Shown here: piece after piece, positions 1 to 8,511 of the stretch | Layout of the letters: every line of letters begins with the position of its first letter | How positions within the stretch are numbered: position 1 is the first letter of the stretch | NCBI GenBank assembly: GCA_016875255.1 | Contig: VGRU01000040.1 | Location: 1-20,215 of the forward strand | DNA from: Deltaproteobacteria bacterium | GTDB lineage: Bacteria > Desulfobacterota > BSN033 > UBA1163 | Direction: 5' to 3' | DNA: 20,215 nt | Program-made: the position numbers and the translations under genes | Notes under the pieces: generated by a model | What the model saw: the letters and a program-made list of their open reading frames with translations, nothing else | Databases searched by the model: none | What the model was told of the DNA's origin: nothing

Positions 1-1244
1 GGAATCAATTTTGATTCCAACTGCAGGAGAACCTTCTGAAAAAATTCTTCTTTGACCCGGCGATAGGTCTCAGGGCTCGTCACCCCCCATCTCTCCTGAT
101 AATGATAAGGCGCCACCACAAGGACCTTCAGAAGGTGCTGTCCGTTCGGCGCCAGCGAAGGGTCGAGCAGCGTGGGAATCGATACGATCAGTGTGGGATT
201 CTTCGGAATCTCACCCCTTTGCATCATCCGGTATTCCTCTTCCAGGTCGGAGAGAGAGCGAAGATAAGTAAAATAGGGAAGCCCCATCTCTCCTAAATTC
301 AAATCCGTGGCCGCATAGAGGATAAAACTGGAGAGAGAATATTCGAATCGCTCCATCTTCCTTTCGAGGGGTTTACGGGATTCCTCAGGAAGTCTCCGGA
401 CCAGATGGTTCGGATTGATATTCGAAATGATCACGGGCGATTGAAATATCTTCCCATCCTTTGTCAGGACCCCTTCCGCCTTTCCATCTTTGATGAGAAT
501 CTGATCCACCTCTGTCCGAAGGAATATCTCTCCCCCGGAGCGGAGAAGGGAATTGGCCATGGCTTCGGAAACCTTTCCCATTCCACCCTTTGGATAGAAA
601 ACGCCCTCCATGAGGGCTTTGCTGATGAGAGCAGCCACAAAGAGAAAGGAGAGCCGCGAAGGGGGTTCTGTTGCTGGAAGGGTGTGAAGGGCCATCTTGA
701 TCTCCCCTCCCCTGAACAGCTTATCGAGAATCGTTTGATGAGTGGTCCGGTGAAAACGGATGAGATTCCTGAAATGGAAGGGGAAGAGAATCCTCTTGGC
801 CAGGGTCATTTCGGAATAGGATCTTATTTCGTCTCCAATCCGTTTCACCAGAGAAAGATAATCTTTCAATCCTCTCTCTTCCTCCGGAAAGAGATCCGTC
901 ACGGCGTCCGCATAAGAGGAAAATCCTCCTTGTTTGAGAGAGATCTCAAACCCGGGATAGATGTTTCTGATGTGATGGATGGGGATAAACTCGATGGCCT
1001 CATGGGCATCGATCTCCCTCAGAATCTGATAAAACTCCCCTCCCTCCTGACATCCTCCGATGAAAGCCCCTGTGGCATCAACGGTATATCCTCCCCTTTT
1101 AAAAGAGATGACATAGCCTCCCACCTGGTTTTCCTTCTCAAGGAGGAGCACCTTCAATCCCCTTCGGGCAAGAAGGGCTCCGGCGGTCAGTCCACCTACT
1201 CCTGCGCCGATGACGATGGCATCGTATCTCTTATTGCTCCCCAT
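1..1244 (-). CDS. CrtI-like FAD-dependent oxidoreductase (3' end cut by window)
   Basis: The minus-strand frame from ATG at 1244 is open to the window edge (414 codons), so the C-terminus is missing. It opens with a Rossmann FAD-binding motif (VIGAGVGGLTAG, near residues 11-22) followed by LLLEKENQVGGY, the usual start of phytoene desaturase/amine oxidase family flavoproteins. A CQEGG pentapeptide near residue 72 is shared with the second FAD oxidoreductase at 14809-16299, so the two look like paralogues. These enzymes desaturate, isomerise or saturate isoprenoid chains (carotenoids, squalene-type compounds, retinoids); the substrate here cannot be told. The start lies inside the end of the RND exporter gene (14-base overlap), which implies translational coupling. 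The family is clear; the carotenoid or hopanoid role is inferred only. Confidence 0.9.
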   Translation of the reverse strand, partial: MGSNKRYDAIVIGAGVGGLTAGALLARRGLKVLLLEKENQVGGYVISFKRGGYTVDATGAFIGGCQEGGEFYQILREIDAHEAIEFIPIHHIRNIYPGFEISLKQGGFSSYADAVTDLFPEEERGLKDYLSLVKRIGDEIRSYSEMTLAKRILFPFHFRNLIRFHRTTHQTILDKLFRGGEIKMALHTLPATEPPSRLSFLFVAALISKALMEGVFYPKGGMGKVSEAMANSLLRSGGEIFLRTEVDQILIKDGKAEGVLTKDGKIFQSPVIISNINPNHLVRRLPEESRKPLERKMERFEYSLSSFILYAATDLNLGEMGLPYFTYLRSLSDLEEEYRMMQRGEIPKNPTLIVSIPTLLDPSLAPNGQHLLKVLVVAPYHYQERWGVTSPETYRRVKEEFFQKVLLQLESKLI

Positions 1245-3753
1245 GCCTTCCTTTCCAGAGAATGAGAATCGTCGGGAGAAACGTGAGCGAAGCAATTAAA
1301 CAGAATCCCATTCCTAAAATGGTCACCCATCCCATCGTGGAGAGCGCCTGGTAGCGGGCAGTGACCAGGGACCCGAATCCAAGCATCGTCGTGATGGAGC
1401 ACATCGTCATGGCCCTTCCCGTGACGCTCAGGGCGTGGACCGGATCTTTGCCTCCTCCCTCTAAATAACGGTGCATGAGATGGATGCTGTTGTCGATGCC
1501 CATTCCAATGATCATCGGAAGGATGACCGCATTGACGAAATTGATCCGGATTCCCAAAAGAGCCATCGCCCCCAACATCCAGATCAGCCCCATCATGAGG
1601 GGCGTCAACGTAAAAAGGGTGATCTTCCATCTTCGGAAATGAGAAAAGACCAGAAGGAGAATGATCAGAAGTGAAATGGGGGCAAGCAGAAAGAGGTCTT
1701 CCTTGACCACCTGGAGGATCTCTGACTCCACCCTCTCCCCCCCTGTGATCGAAACGCCCGGAAGGTCTTTCTCTAATTGATCGAGAGATAATCTCCCCTT
1801 TTGATAGTAGATCTGAGAGACGACCCTATGTGTCTCTCCCCGCTTCTTGAGTAGAGGTTCAATCCCCTTCTTCAAAGGGCTTTGCTCCAGGGAGGCGATG
1901 AGCGCTTCGGGCGAAAAGATCCTTTCATTGCCCAGGTTCATCGCTTCAAGGCTCTGGAGGATATCCTGGAACTCATCCGCCTTAAATCCATTCACATTTA
2001 AGGCTTTTATAAAATCTTCTCTCACCTTTTTCAGGTCGATCGATTCCCGGATCGCTCTTCCGATCCTCTTCTGTTTTTCCGGAGAAGGGATGAGCGAGGA
2101 GAGAGAGAGGAAGGAATCGATCTTCCCGTCTTTTTGGTATCTTTTTAGGATGTGGGTCATCTCTTCCTCTCTTGAGAGGAGCGCAGACAGGTCTTGCCCC
2201 TCCTGAATGACCATCGCCTCCCATCTTCTTCCCCCAAAGGCCTTCGCCATCCGGTCTAAAACCTCAAGGGATCGGACCTCCTTCGGCCTCAGGTTTCTGA
2301 AATCTCTCTCCACTTCGACCTGAAAGGCAAAAAAGGCAAAAAAGAGGGTGATCCCGATTAAGGCGAACAGGACGTGCAGGGGATGCCTTTCCAGAAGGGA
2401 GGAGAACGTTTTGAACTTCAGGGTTTGAACGGGCGGATAGGAATAGGCCTTCTTCCGTCCATCGATCCATATGAGAAAGGAGGGAAGGACAAAGGTGATG
2501 CAGAGGAGCGCACAGAGGAGCCCAATTGAGACGATAAATGCCAGCTCCACGATTCCCCTCACCCGGGAGAAGTAGAGAATGGCAAAGGCAAAGATCGTTG
2601 TAAAGGCTCCTGTCCAGATGCCCGAACCTGTCTCGGTCAGAGTGGTTTCAATGGCGGATGGAACATCCCTTCCCAGCGCTCTTTCCTGCTGGTAGCGATC
2701 ATAGAGATGGAGGGCAAAATCAATTCCCAGGCCGACCAGAATAGCGGCAAAGGCGCACGTCAGAATGTTCAAACTTCCCAGAGTCAGGGAAGCGATCCCC
2801 ATGGTCAACTGGATTCCCCCAAAAAGGGGAAGACCGACAAAGAGGAGAGTGATCCATCTCCGGTAGACAAAGAGGAAGAGAAGGAGGACAAGGATGAGGG
2901 AGGTGATGAAGGAGCCCTGCATATCGAACCGAAGGGTCTTTGCTTCGGCAGTGGCAATGGGATGGGCGCCCGTAAAGGAGACCTTTATGCCTTTGGCCTC
3001 CTCAGTAGAAACCGAGGATACGAATTCATTCAGCCTCTCCATCAGAGCATTGGAGAAGGAAAGGTCGGTGGCTGGTCGCAGGGGTTCTGTAATGATTAAA
3101 AGACTGTTTCCGTCTTTCGAGAGAAAGAGAGGGCTCGACTCATCGAACTCCATGCCCTTCATCCCTGCCCGCCACTTCTCCATGAAGAGCCATCGCATTT
3201 CAAAAGGGTCGACCCGGATCAGATCCTTCATCGCAAAGGAGGCCTGGCTGATCAAAACCCTCTTATTCTTCCGAACCTGTTTTGCGATCTCTGATTCTGT
3301 CCACTTCTCCTTCAGTTTTGGGATATCCCCTTCATCCAGAAAGAGATGGGGATGGGTGAGAAAGAGCGAGAAGGCCGGCATGGCCTTTTCCAAATCTTCT
3401 GCCTCCACCTTCTGATAGCGGACATTTTTAAAAGCCCCTTTTCCGTTGACCTCTAACCCTTTTAATTCCTCTCCCATCCTCATGCCATTATCGATGAATT
3501 GCTGACGCTCAACTCCTTTTTCCTTCTCCAGGAGGATGAAGAGGAGATCGAATGTTCCGGCATCCTTCAGATTCTCCATATAGAGCTTGATGGATCCCTT
3601 TTCCACAGGAAAGAGTTTCAAAAAGTCAGGATCAAATTTGAGCCTGCCTGTTAGGAGAAAGGCCATCGCAAAGAGGCCGATGAAGATGAGAAGAACCTTC
3701 CGGTGGTGACGAAGACAGAGACGGGCAATCCCTTTGAGTATTTTCTTTCGCAT
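1231..3753 (-). CDS. RND/MMPL-family exporter
   Basis: An 840-residue inner-membrane protein with the duplicated RND layout. It has an N-terminal membrane helix (about 18-36), a large periplasmic loop, a block of helices (about 281-430), a second anchor helix (about 459-478), a second periplasmic loop and a final helical block. Each block carries the GxGID motif of the proton-relay helix (GLGIDFALHLYDRY at about 341-354 and GMGIDNSIHLMHRY at about 750-763). Length and layout match MMPL/HpnN-type lipid exporters rather than the longer tripartite drug pumps. HpnN moves hopanoids to the outer membrane; that role here is an inference from the FAD oxidoreductase gene that overlaps its 3' end. The start ATG is preceded by only a weak Shine-Dalgarno sequence. 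An extended -10 promoter lies about 40 bases upstream. Confidence 0.9.
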   Translation of the reverse strand: MRKKILKGIARLCLRHHRKVLLIFIGLFAMAFLLTGRLKFDPDFLKLFPVEKGSIKLYMENLKDAGTFDLLFILLEKEKGVERQQFIDNGMRMGEELKGLEVNGKGAFKNVRYQKVEAEDLEKAMPAFSLFLTHPHLFLDEGDIPKLKEKWTESEIAKQVRKNKRVLISQASFAMKDLIRVDPFEMRWLFMEKWRAGMKGMEFDESSPLFLSKDGNSLLIITEPLRPATDLSFSNALMERLNEFVSSVSTEEAKGIKVSFTGAHPIATAEAKTLRFDMQGSFITSLILVLLLFLFVYRRWITLLFVGLPLFGGIQLTMGIASLTLGSLNILTCAFAAILVGLGIDFALHLYDRYQQERALGRDVPSAIETTLTETGSGIWTGAFTTIFAFAILYFSRVRGIVELAFIVSIGLLCALLCITFVLPSFLIWIDGRKKAYSYPPVQTLKFKTFSSLLERHPLHVLFALIGITLFFAFFAFQVEVERDFRNLRPKEVRSLEVLDRMAKAFGGRRWEAMVIQEGQDLSALLSREEEMTHILKRYQKDGKIDSFLSLSSLIPSPEKQKRIGRAIRESIDLKKVREDFIKALNVNGFKADEFQDILQSLEAMNLGNERIFSPEALIASLEQSPLKKGIEPLLKKRGETHRVVSQIYYQKGRLSLDQLEKDLPGVSITGGERVESEILQVVKEDLFLLAPISLLIILLLVFSHFRRWKITLFTLTPLMMGLIWMLGAMALLGIRINFVNAVILPMIIGMGIDNSIHLMHRYLEGGGKDPVHALSVTGRAMTMCSITTMLGFGSLVTARYQALSTMGWVTILGMGFCLIASLTFLPTILILWKGRHGEQ

Positions 3754-3793
3754 GATTGAAAAACTTCAATCTTCGTTTAGGGAGATGAAAGTG

Positions 3794-3802
3794 ATTATAA
3801 CA
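3794..3802 (-). promoter_or_regulatory. Extended -10 promoter of the RND/FAD-oxidoreductase operon
   Basis: On the minus strand the sequence reads TGTTATAAT: a perfect TATAAT with the extended TGn element. It lies about 40 bases upstream of the RND start codon. A -35 box at 17-base spacing is poor (TTTCCT), as is common when the extended -10 is present. Assignment is by sequence only. Confidence 0.5.
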
Positions 3803-3897
3803 GAAGCGTATCGAATAGGAAAATCGTAATTTTGAACCCGAAGTAATGCCACGGCTATGGGAGGAACCAAAACTTCTGACAAAATTTTTATTACACC

Positions 3898-3968
3898 CGA
3901 TAGGCGGGACATTCTTGTCCCGCCTATATTAGAAGCGGGGTTAGACCTGCAGCAGGCCCCGCCTATCG
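3898..3968. repeat. Compact intergenic palindromic repeat
   Basis: A 71-base element between two divergent operons, in an intergenic stretch (3754-4073) that otherwise holds only promoter sequence. It contains a perfect 12-bp stem (3900-3911 with 3916-3927, loop TTCT). The left arm CGATAGGCGGG (3898-3908) is also a perfect 11-bp inverted match to CCCGCCTATCG (3958-3968), so two folds compete for it. A further GCGGGG/CCCCGC pair encloses a CCTGCAGCAGG core at about 3934-3962. It looks like a dispersed REP-type or MITE-type repeat. It has no T-run and lies between divergent genes, so it is not a normal terminator. Confidence 0.75.
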
Positions 3969-4073
3969 ACTCGAACTATCAATGAAATGAAATTACCTCC
4001 ATGACTGATGCGTTATATCCAGAAAAAGAAGGCCCTTTACAAGAAAGACCCAATCGAATTAAAATGCGTAACC

Positions 4074-5240
4074 ATGACCATTAGAAAGATATTCAGCCGT
4101 GAGTTTCTTCTCACCTTCTCCGCTCAACTGACCTTCTCCTCCTCCCTCTTCATTCTCATCCCAACCCTTCCGATCTACCTTGCAAGGTTGGGGTCCGCCG
4201 AGGCAGAAATCGGCATACTGATCGGAGCCTCCAGCGTCTCTTCTCTCATCCTGAGACCCTTTGTCGGAAATGCCCTTTTAAGATTCCCGGAAAGAAACTT
4301 CATGTTCGGGGGCGCCCTTCTCTTTGCTCTCTGCTCCATCGCCTATATCTTTCTCTCCCCTTTCTGGCCTTTCTTATTGATTAGAGTTTTTCAGGGATTT
4401 GGGTTTGCGCTCTTCTATACGGCATCGACCACCTTCATCGCCAATATCAGCCCGGAGGCCCACCGGGGGCAGAGCATTGGTTATTTCTTCCTGGCGTTCA
4501 ACTTTGCTTTTGCTCTGGCGCCTTCCTTCGGGATGTTTCTGCTCAACCACTTCAATTTCACCATCCTCTTTCTGGTCTGCACAGCCCTCTCCCTTTCCTC
4601 CCTCTTCTTATCCACACGGTTGAAAAAGAGGGAAGCAAATGTTTCGGAGATTCCAGCTACTGAGGATCGCTCCTTTCTCTCTAAAAAGGCTCTTCCTCCG
4701 GCCATCCTGGCTTTCTTCACTCATATTATCTGGGGAGCCTTAACCGCTTTCTTTCCTCTTTATGCCCTGGAGCACGGGATGAGCAATCCCGGGCTCTTCT
4801 TTGCGGCCTTTGCCGTCATGCTCATTCTGGGCCGGACTTTCGGCGGAAGGATACTCGACCTCTACAGCAGAGAGAAGGTGATTTTCCCCTGCCTGCTCAC
4901 CTATATCATCGCAACGCTCATCCTCGCCTTCTCTCAAACAACGCCCATGTTTATCCTGGCGGCCGTGATCTGGGGCGCGGGAAATGCCTTTGCCTTTCCG
5001 GCCTTCGTTGCCTTGGTGATCGACCTCGCCGGTCCCGCCCGTGGACCAGCGCTTGGGACATTCACGGCCCTTTCTGATCTGGGAGTTGGTCTGGGCGCTG
5101 TGATCATGGGAATCGTTTTGCGCCTGACCAATTTCCAGACGATGTTTCTCTTCCTCGCCTTCACCGGGATCATCAATTTTACTTACTTCTACCTCTTTGT
5201 AATGAAAAAGGGGACTTTGAACAGGGCTATTTATATATGA
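4074..5240 (+). CDS. Major facilitator superfamily transporter
   Basis: A 388-residue inner-membrane protein with about 12 hydrophobic helices in two halves of six, joined by a basic central loop (near TRLKKREANVSE). The family signature between helices 2 and 3 is degenerate (LRPFVGNALLRFPER), and the matching motif in the second half is GRTFGGRILDLYSREKV. This layout is typical of MFS drug or sugar efflux carriers of about 390-410 residues; the substrate is unknown. I chose ATG 4074 because the protein then begins at the usual short cytoplasmic tail. An in-frame ATG at 4008 would add 22 basic, unremarkable residues and has no clear ribosome-binding site. The lipid kinase gene follows after 17 bases on the same strand, so the two are probably co-transcribed. 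Confidence 0.88.
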   Translation: MTIRKIFSREFLLTFSAQLTFSSSLFILIPTLPIYLARLGSAEAEIGILIGASSVSSLILRPFVGNALLRFPERNFMFGGALLFALCSIAYIFLSPFWPFLLIRVFQGFGFALFYTASTTFIANISPEAHRGQSIGYFFLAFNFAFALAPSFGMFLLNHFNFTILFLVCTALSLSSLFLSTRLKKREANVSEIPATEDRSFLSKKALPPAILAFFTHIIWGALTAFFPLYALEHGMSNPGLFFAAFAVMLILGRTFGGRILDLYSREKVIFPCLLTYIIATLILAFSQTTPMFILAAVIWGAGNAFAFPAFVALVIDLAGPARGPALGTFTALSDLGVGLGAVIMGIVLRLTNFQTMFLFLAFTGIINFTYFYLFVMKKGTLNRAIYI

Positions 5241-5257
5241 TGGAGCAAGGTTGAAAG

Positions 5258-6169
5258 ATGAGAATATTAGTGATTGTCAATCCAGTCGCAGGCGGTGGGA
5301 AAACCCTTCGCCTTCTCCCAAGCGTGAAACGCTGGTTCTCCCAATCTTCCCACGACCTCCTTTACGAGATTACAAGCACCCCTGATGAAATGCGTTCAAA
5401 AATTATGGCTGCCCCTGCCCGGGGAATGGATGCGATTCTCCTTTCCGGAGGTGACGGAACAGTTCATCAGGCGCTTCCGGCCATTGTGGAAACGGGTCTC
5501 CCATTCGGTTACCTGCCCTGTGGCCGGGGCAACGATTTTGCCAGGAATATCGGGCTGCCGGCGGATTTGAAAAGCAATTGTTCCTTCCTCTCCGCCCCAT
5601 CCTTTCGTAAGCTCGATTTGCCAAGCATCAATCAGAAAATCCCCTTTGCCGCCATTGCTTATGTCGGCTTTGATGGCGAGGTCAACAGGTTGGCCAATGA
5701 CCATAAAGGCTATTTCGGCGGAACATTAGGCTACATCATCTGTGTCCTGAAAACCTTGAAGAACTTTAAGCCTTTTGAGGTTGAAATAACCATTGATGAT
5801 CACACCTGGAGAGAGCGTGTGATGATGGTCTCCATTGCCAATGCCCCATTCTATGGGGGAGGCATGAAAATCGCTCCTCAGGCCCTGATGGATGATGGGT
5901 TGCTCGACATCTGCATTGTCAAGGAGATTTCTAACTTGGAACTGTTAAGACAGTTCCCTAAGGTCTTCAAAGGAACCCACGTCACTCATCCAAGAATTAT
6001 GATGGCCACCGGCAAGAAAATAAAAATCACTTCGGATGAAGAGAGAGAATTGTTTGCTGATGGCGAGCACGCAGGGAAACTCCCTGCTGAATGCACGATC
6101 GGAAGCCGGACGATCAGGGTTCTGGCCCCATCCAATACAAACCATAGGAGCGAAAATGAAATCGACTAA
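5258..6169 (+). CDS. Diacylglycerol kinase-family lipid kinase (YegS/BmrU type)
   Basis: A 303-residue soluble or membrane-associated enzyme expected to phosphorylate a lipid hydroxyl (diacylglycerol, sphingoid or related) with ATP. The N-terminus carries NPVAGGGKT (residues 8-16), then the catalytic nucleotide-binding SGGDGTV (63-69), then PCGRGNDFARNIG (87-99). The C-terminal half has GGGMKIAPQA and the closing FADGEHAG motif of the family. Length is normal and no key motif is missing. Its last 14 bases overlap the start of the phosphoesterase gene, so translation is probably coupled. Together with the MFS gene upstream this suggests a lipid or nucleotide salvage/efflux operon, but that is inference. 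Confidence 0.93.
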   Translation: MRILVIVNPVAGGGKTLRLLPSVKRWFSQSSHDLLYEITSTPDEMRSKIMAAPARGMDAILLSGGDGTVHQALPAIVETGLPFGYLPCGRGNDFARNIGLPADLKSNCSFLSAPSFRKLDLPSINQKIPFAAIAYVGFDGEVNRLANDHKGYFGGTLGYIICVLKTLKNFKPFEVEITIDDHTWRERVMMVSIANAPFYGGGMKIAPQALMDDGLLDICIVKEISNLELLRQFPKVFKGTHVTHPRIMMATGKKIKITSDEERELFADGEHAGKLPAECTIGSRTIRVLAPSNTNHRSENEID

Positions 6170-8165
6170 AAAACGGCTGGCGATAGGGGTGACCATCCTG
6201 CTTCTGTTTCCTTCTCTTCTTTATGGCAAGGAAAAGCTCCTGACCCTCATCCATACCAACGACATGCATTCCCATCTTCTGGGCCTCCCGTCCAATCTCG
6301 AATATTCGCCCTTAAAAACGGGCGACGATACAACCGTGGGGGGATGGGCAAGGATCGCATCGGTCATTCAATCGGAGAAGGCAAAGCGGACCAACCCAAC
6401 CCTTGTGCTCGATGCAGGCGATTTTCTCATGGGCTCTCTCTTTCATATGATTTCAAGGGAGGAGGCCGTGGAGCTTCGTCTGATGAAAGAGATGGGTTAT
6501 GACGTTATCACGCTGGGAAATCACGAATTCGACCTCATGCCAAAAGGGCTGGCAAGAATCATCGCCTCCGCCCACCAAAAAGGGGGACTGCCGGAGATCG
6601 TCTTCTCAAGCGCCATTTTCAACAAAGAGGACAGCGAGGATGACTCGCTGGAAGAGGTCTTTAAAAAAGGGTGGGTCAAACCCTACACCGTGAAGGAAGT
6701 CCAGGGAATTCGGATCGGTCTCTTCGGGATCATGGGAAAGGATGCGGCGGAGGTTTCGCCATTTGCCCGGCCCCTCAAATTCAAAAACCCGATCGAAACC
6801 GCCCGCGAGATGGTGAAGATTTTAAGAGAGAAGGAGAAGGTCGATCTGGTCATCTGCCTCTCCCACAGCGGACTTTTACTCCGGGAGAAGAAGTCCCGCT
6901 CCGAGGATGAACAACTGGCAAAGGAAGTCCCGGGAATCAATATCATTGTCAGCGCTCATACACATACAAAACTGGCCAGACCCCTTATCGTGGACAAAAC
7001 CATCATCGTTCAGGCTTATGCCCACGGGAGGAATGTGGGAATTCTCGATCTCGTTTATGAGAACGGCACGGTAAAATTGAAGGGCTATGACCTGATCGAT
7101 ATTGACGATCGCATTTCCGGAGATGAGAAGATTCAGAAGAAGATCGAATCCTATATCGGCGCCATTGATAAAACGGTTCTCAAGGACCTTCAGCTCTCTT
7201 TTTATAAGGTGATCGCAAAGACAGATTTTGATCTGAAGCTCGTGCCCGAGGAATCGAATCTTGGAAACCTGATTGCCGACTCGATCCGTTGGGCCGTCAA
7301 CCGGATCGACTATGATAAAAACGACCCTGTCAGCAAGGTGGTCGTTGCCATTGAATCCAATGGCGCCATCCGTGATGACCTCCTCAAAGGAAAGACCGGA
7401 GACATTGCCGTCTGTGACCTTTTTCGCGCCGTGCCCCTGGGCTTCAGCAGGGCGGATGAAAGCATGGGATATCCTTTTATCACCTGCTATCTCTTTGGAC
7501 ATGAAATAAAGAAGGCCCTCGAAGTGGTGACGAGTATCTACCCTCAAAAAGGAAACAAGTTTTTTCTCCAGGTCTCCGGAGTCAAATTCAAATACAATTT
7601 CAACAGGATGCTCTTTGATCGTGTGACTGACATCCGGATCGGAAGCGAGGAAGAGGGGTTTCTTCCCCTCGATTATTCGGAATCGAATAAGTCGCTTTAT
7701 CGGGTCGCCACCAACCTCTACAATGCGACCTTTCTCAATTTCGTGGGCCGTTTTACCTACCGCCTTCTTGAAATCGTCCCAAAAGATAGAAAGGGCAATC
7801 CAGTCGTTTCTGAGAAACCAAAAGGGAACCCCTTCGATCTCCTCCTGCCTTTGAGGGTGGATGCGGATAAAGAGAAACCAGGCGTCCAGGAGTTGAAGCA
7901 ATGGATCGTCCTGATGGACTATGTGAGGAGTTTCCCGGATAAGGACGGGGATGGGATCCCTGACATCCCTGAAAAATATAGAGGGAAGCTCGGAAGGATT
8001 ACGAAAGAGCCGAGCTGGAACCCCGTCTCACTTCTATCGCGTGGCACCTACGTCACCTGGATCGCCTTCGGCGCTATCGTCATCATCCTTCTCATGATCG
8101 GATTAATAACTTACCTTGTGGTGAGAAAGGTAAAAAGGATGGCTAAAACCAAAAAGGCTTTTTAG
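6156..8165 (+). CDS. Membrane-anchored 5'-nucleotidase/UshA-type metallophosphoesterase
   Basis: A 669-residue exported phosphoesterase. ATG 6156 is chosen because it has AGGAG at 6146-6150 and yields a clean signal peptide (basic MKSTKKR, hydrophobic core, cleavage near residue 24). An upstream in-frame start at 6036 would bury the signal inside the kinase gene. Metal-binding motifs are in order: NDMHSH (35-40), DAGD (86-89), GNHE (121-124), LSHSG (235-239) and AHTH (267-270). The C-terminal nucleotidase domain begins near SNLGNLIADSIRW. Two additions are less usual: a DKDGDGIPD calcium-loop-like segment (about 595-603) and a C-terminal membrane helix (about 632-656) with a basic tail. The enzyme is therefore probably tethered to the periplasmic face of the inner membrane. 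The exact nucleotide substrate is unknown. Confidence 0.93.
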   Translation: MKSTKKRLAIGVTILLLFPSLLYGKEKLLTLIHTNDMHSHLLGLPSNLEYSPLKTGDDTTVGGWARIASVIQSEKAKRTNPTLVLDAGDFLMGSLFHMISREEAVELRLMKEMGYDVITLGNHEFDLMPKGLARIIASAHQKGGLPEIVFSSAIFNKEDSEDDSLEEVFKKGWVKPYTVKEVQGIRIGLFGIMGKDAAEVSPFARPLKFKNPIETAREMVKILREKEKVDLVICLSHSGLLLREKKSRSEDEQLAKEVPGINIIVSAHTHTKLARPLIVDKTIIVQAYAHGRNVGILDLVYENGTVKLKGYDLIDIDDRISGDEKIQKKIESYIGAIDKTVLKDLQLSFYKVIAKTDFDLKLVPEESNLGNLIADSIRWAVNRIDYDKNDPVSKVVVAIESNGAIRDDLLKGKTGDIAVCDLFRAVPLGFSRADESMGYPFITCYLFGHEIKKALEVVTSIYPQKGNKFFLQVSGVKFKYNFNRMLFDRVTDIRIGSEEEGFLPLDYSESNKSLYRVATNLYNATFLNFVGRFTYRLLEIVPKDRKGNPVVSEKPKGNPFDLLLPLRVDADKEKPGVQELKQWIVLMDYVRSFPDKDGDGIPDIPEKYRGKLGRITKEPSWNPVSLLSRGTYVTWIAFGAIVIILLMIGLITYLVVRKVKRMAKTKKAF

Positions 8166-8206
8166 GCTTCTCATAGAAAATAGATTGTCCCCCCTTTCCT
8201 GTGTAA

Positions 8207-8246
8207 CCAGAGATTTCCAGACTTTTTCAGAAATCTCTGGAAATCT
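8207..8246. repeat. Inverted repeat after the phosphoesterase gene, possible terminator
   Basis: About 40 bases after the phosphoesterase stop there are two mutually exclusive perfect stems: CCAGAGATTT (8207-8216) with AAATCTCTGG (8231-8240), and AGATTTCCAGA (8211-8221) with TCTGGAAATCT (8236-8246). A T-rich run sits in the loop rather than after the stem, so it is not a textbook intrinsic terminator. It may act as an mRNA 3'-end stabiliser for the operon. Confidence 0.5.
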
Positions 8247-8388
8247 GTTTGACAAAATCAATTGGCAAGAATAGGATTGTAGGAAATTACATTCTTCAGT
8301 TAAATAATTGTTCGGCAGACAGGGGCGGATGAAGATCAAACGCCGGGATCGCTGATAATGGACATCGGGCAAAACGGCAAGTTAATCA

Positions 8389-8511
8389 ATGGTTAAACGT
8401 AAACATGGAGTCAGCCGTGAAATTTTCGCAGAGAATTGGAATAACACCTGTAGAGAAGGCAAGCCATGTGGTAGTGGTTTGAAGCACAAAAAATGTTGTG
8501 GTAACCGCTGA
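8389..8511 (+). CDS. 40-residue SEC-C-motif mini-protein (possibly a gene remnant)
   Basis: A short plus-strand ORF of 40 residues with an in-frame stop two codons before its ATG. Its C-terminus reads GKPCGSGLKHKKCCGNR, which closely matches the SEC-C zinc-binding motif (consensus CPCGSGKKYKKCCG) found at the end of SecA and in many small proteins. The first motif cysteine is replaced by lysine (K25, before P26-C27), but a cysteine is present at residue 21. The start has only a weak purine-rich upstream sequence. It may be a genuine small zinc-binding protein or the surviving 3' end of a larger decayed gene; the flanking intergenic DNA has no longer frame supporting either view. The motif is clear; expression is uncertain. 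Confidence 0.5.
   Translation: MVKRKHGVSREIFAENWNNTCREGKPCGSGLKHKKCCGNR

Noticed and set aside
405..1265. A 286-codon open frame on the plus strand
   Set aside because: It lies antisense to the FAD oxidoreductase, whose frame has clear family motifs; the plus-strand product has no recognisable domain.
4008..4073. Longer N-terminus for the MFS transporter
   Set aside because: The 22 extra residues are basic and featureless, and no ribosome-binding site supports ATG 4008.
6036..6155. Longer N-terminus for the phosphoesterase
   Set aside because: It would overlap the kinase gene by over 130 bases and place 40 residues before a perfect signal peptide; ATG 6156 has AGGAG upstream.
6876..7901. 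A 341-codon open frame on the minus strand
   Set aside because: It is antisense to the phosphoesterase gene and its product lacks family features; codon bias of the real gene explains the open frame.
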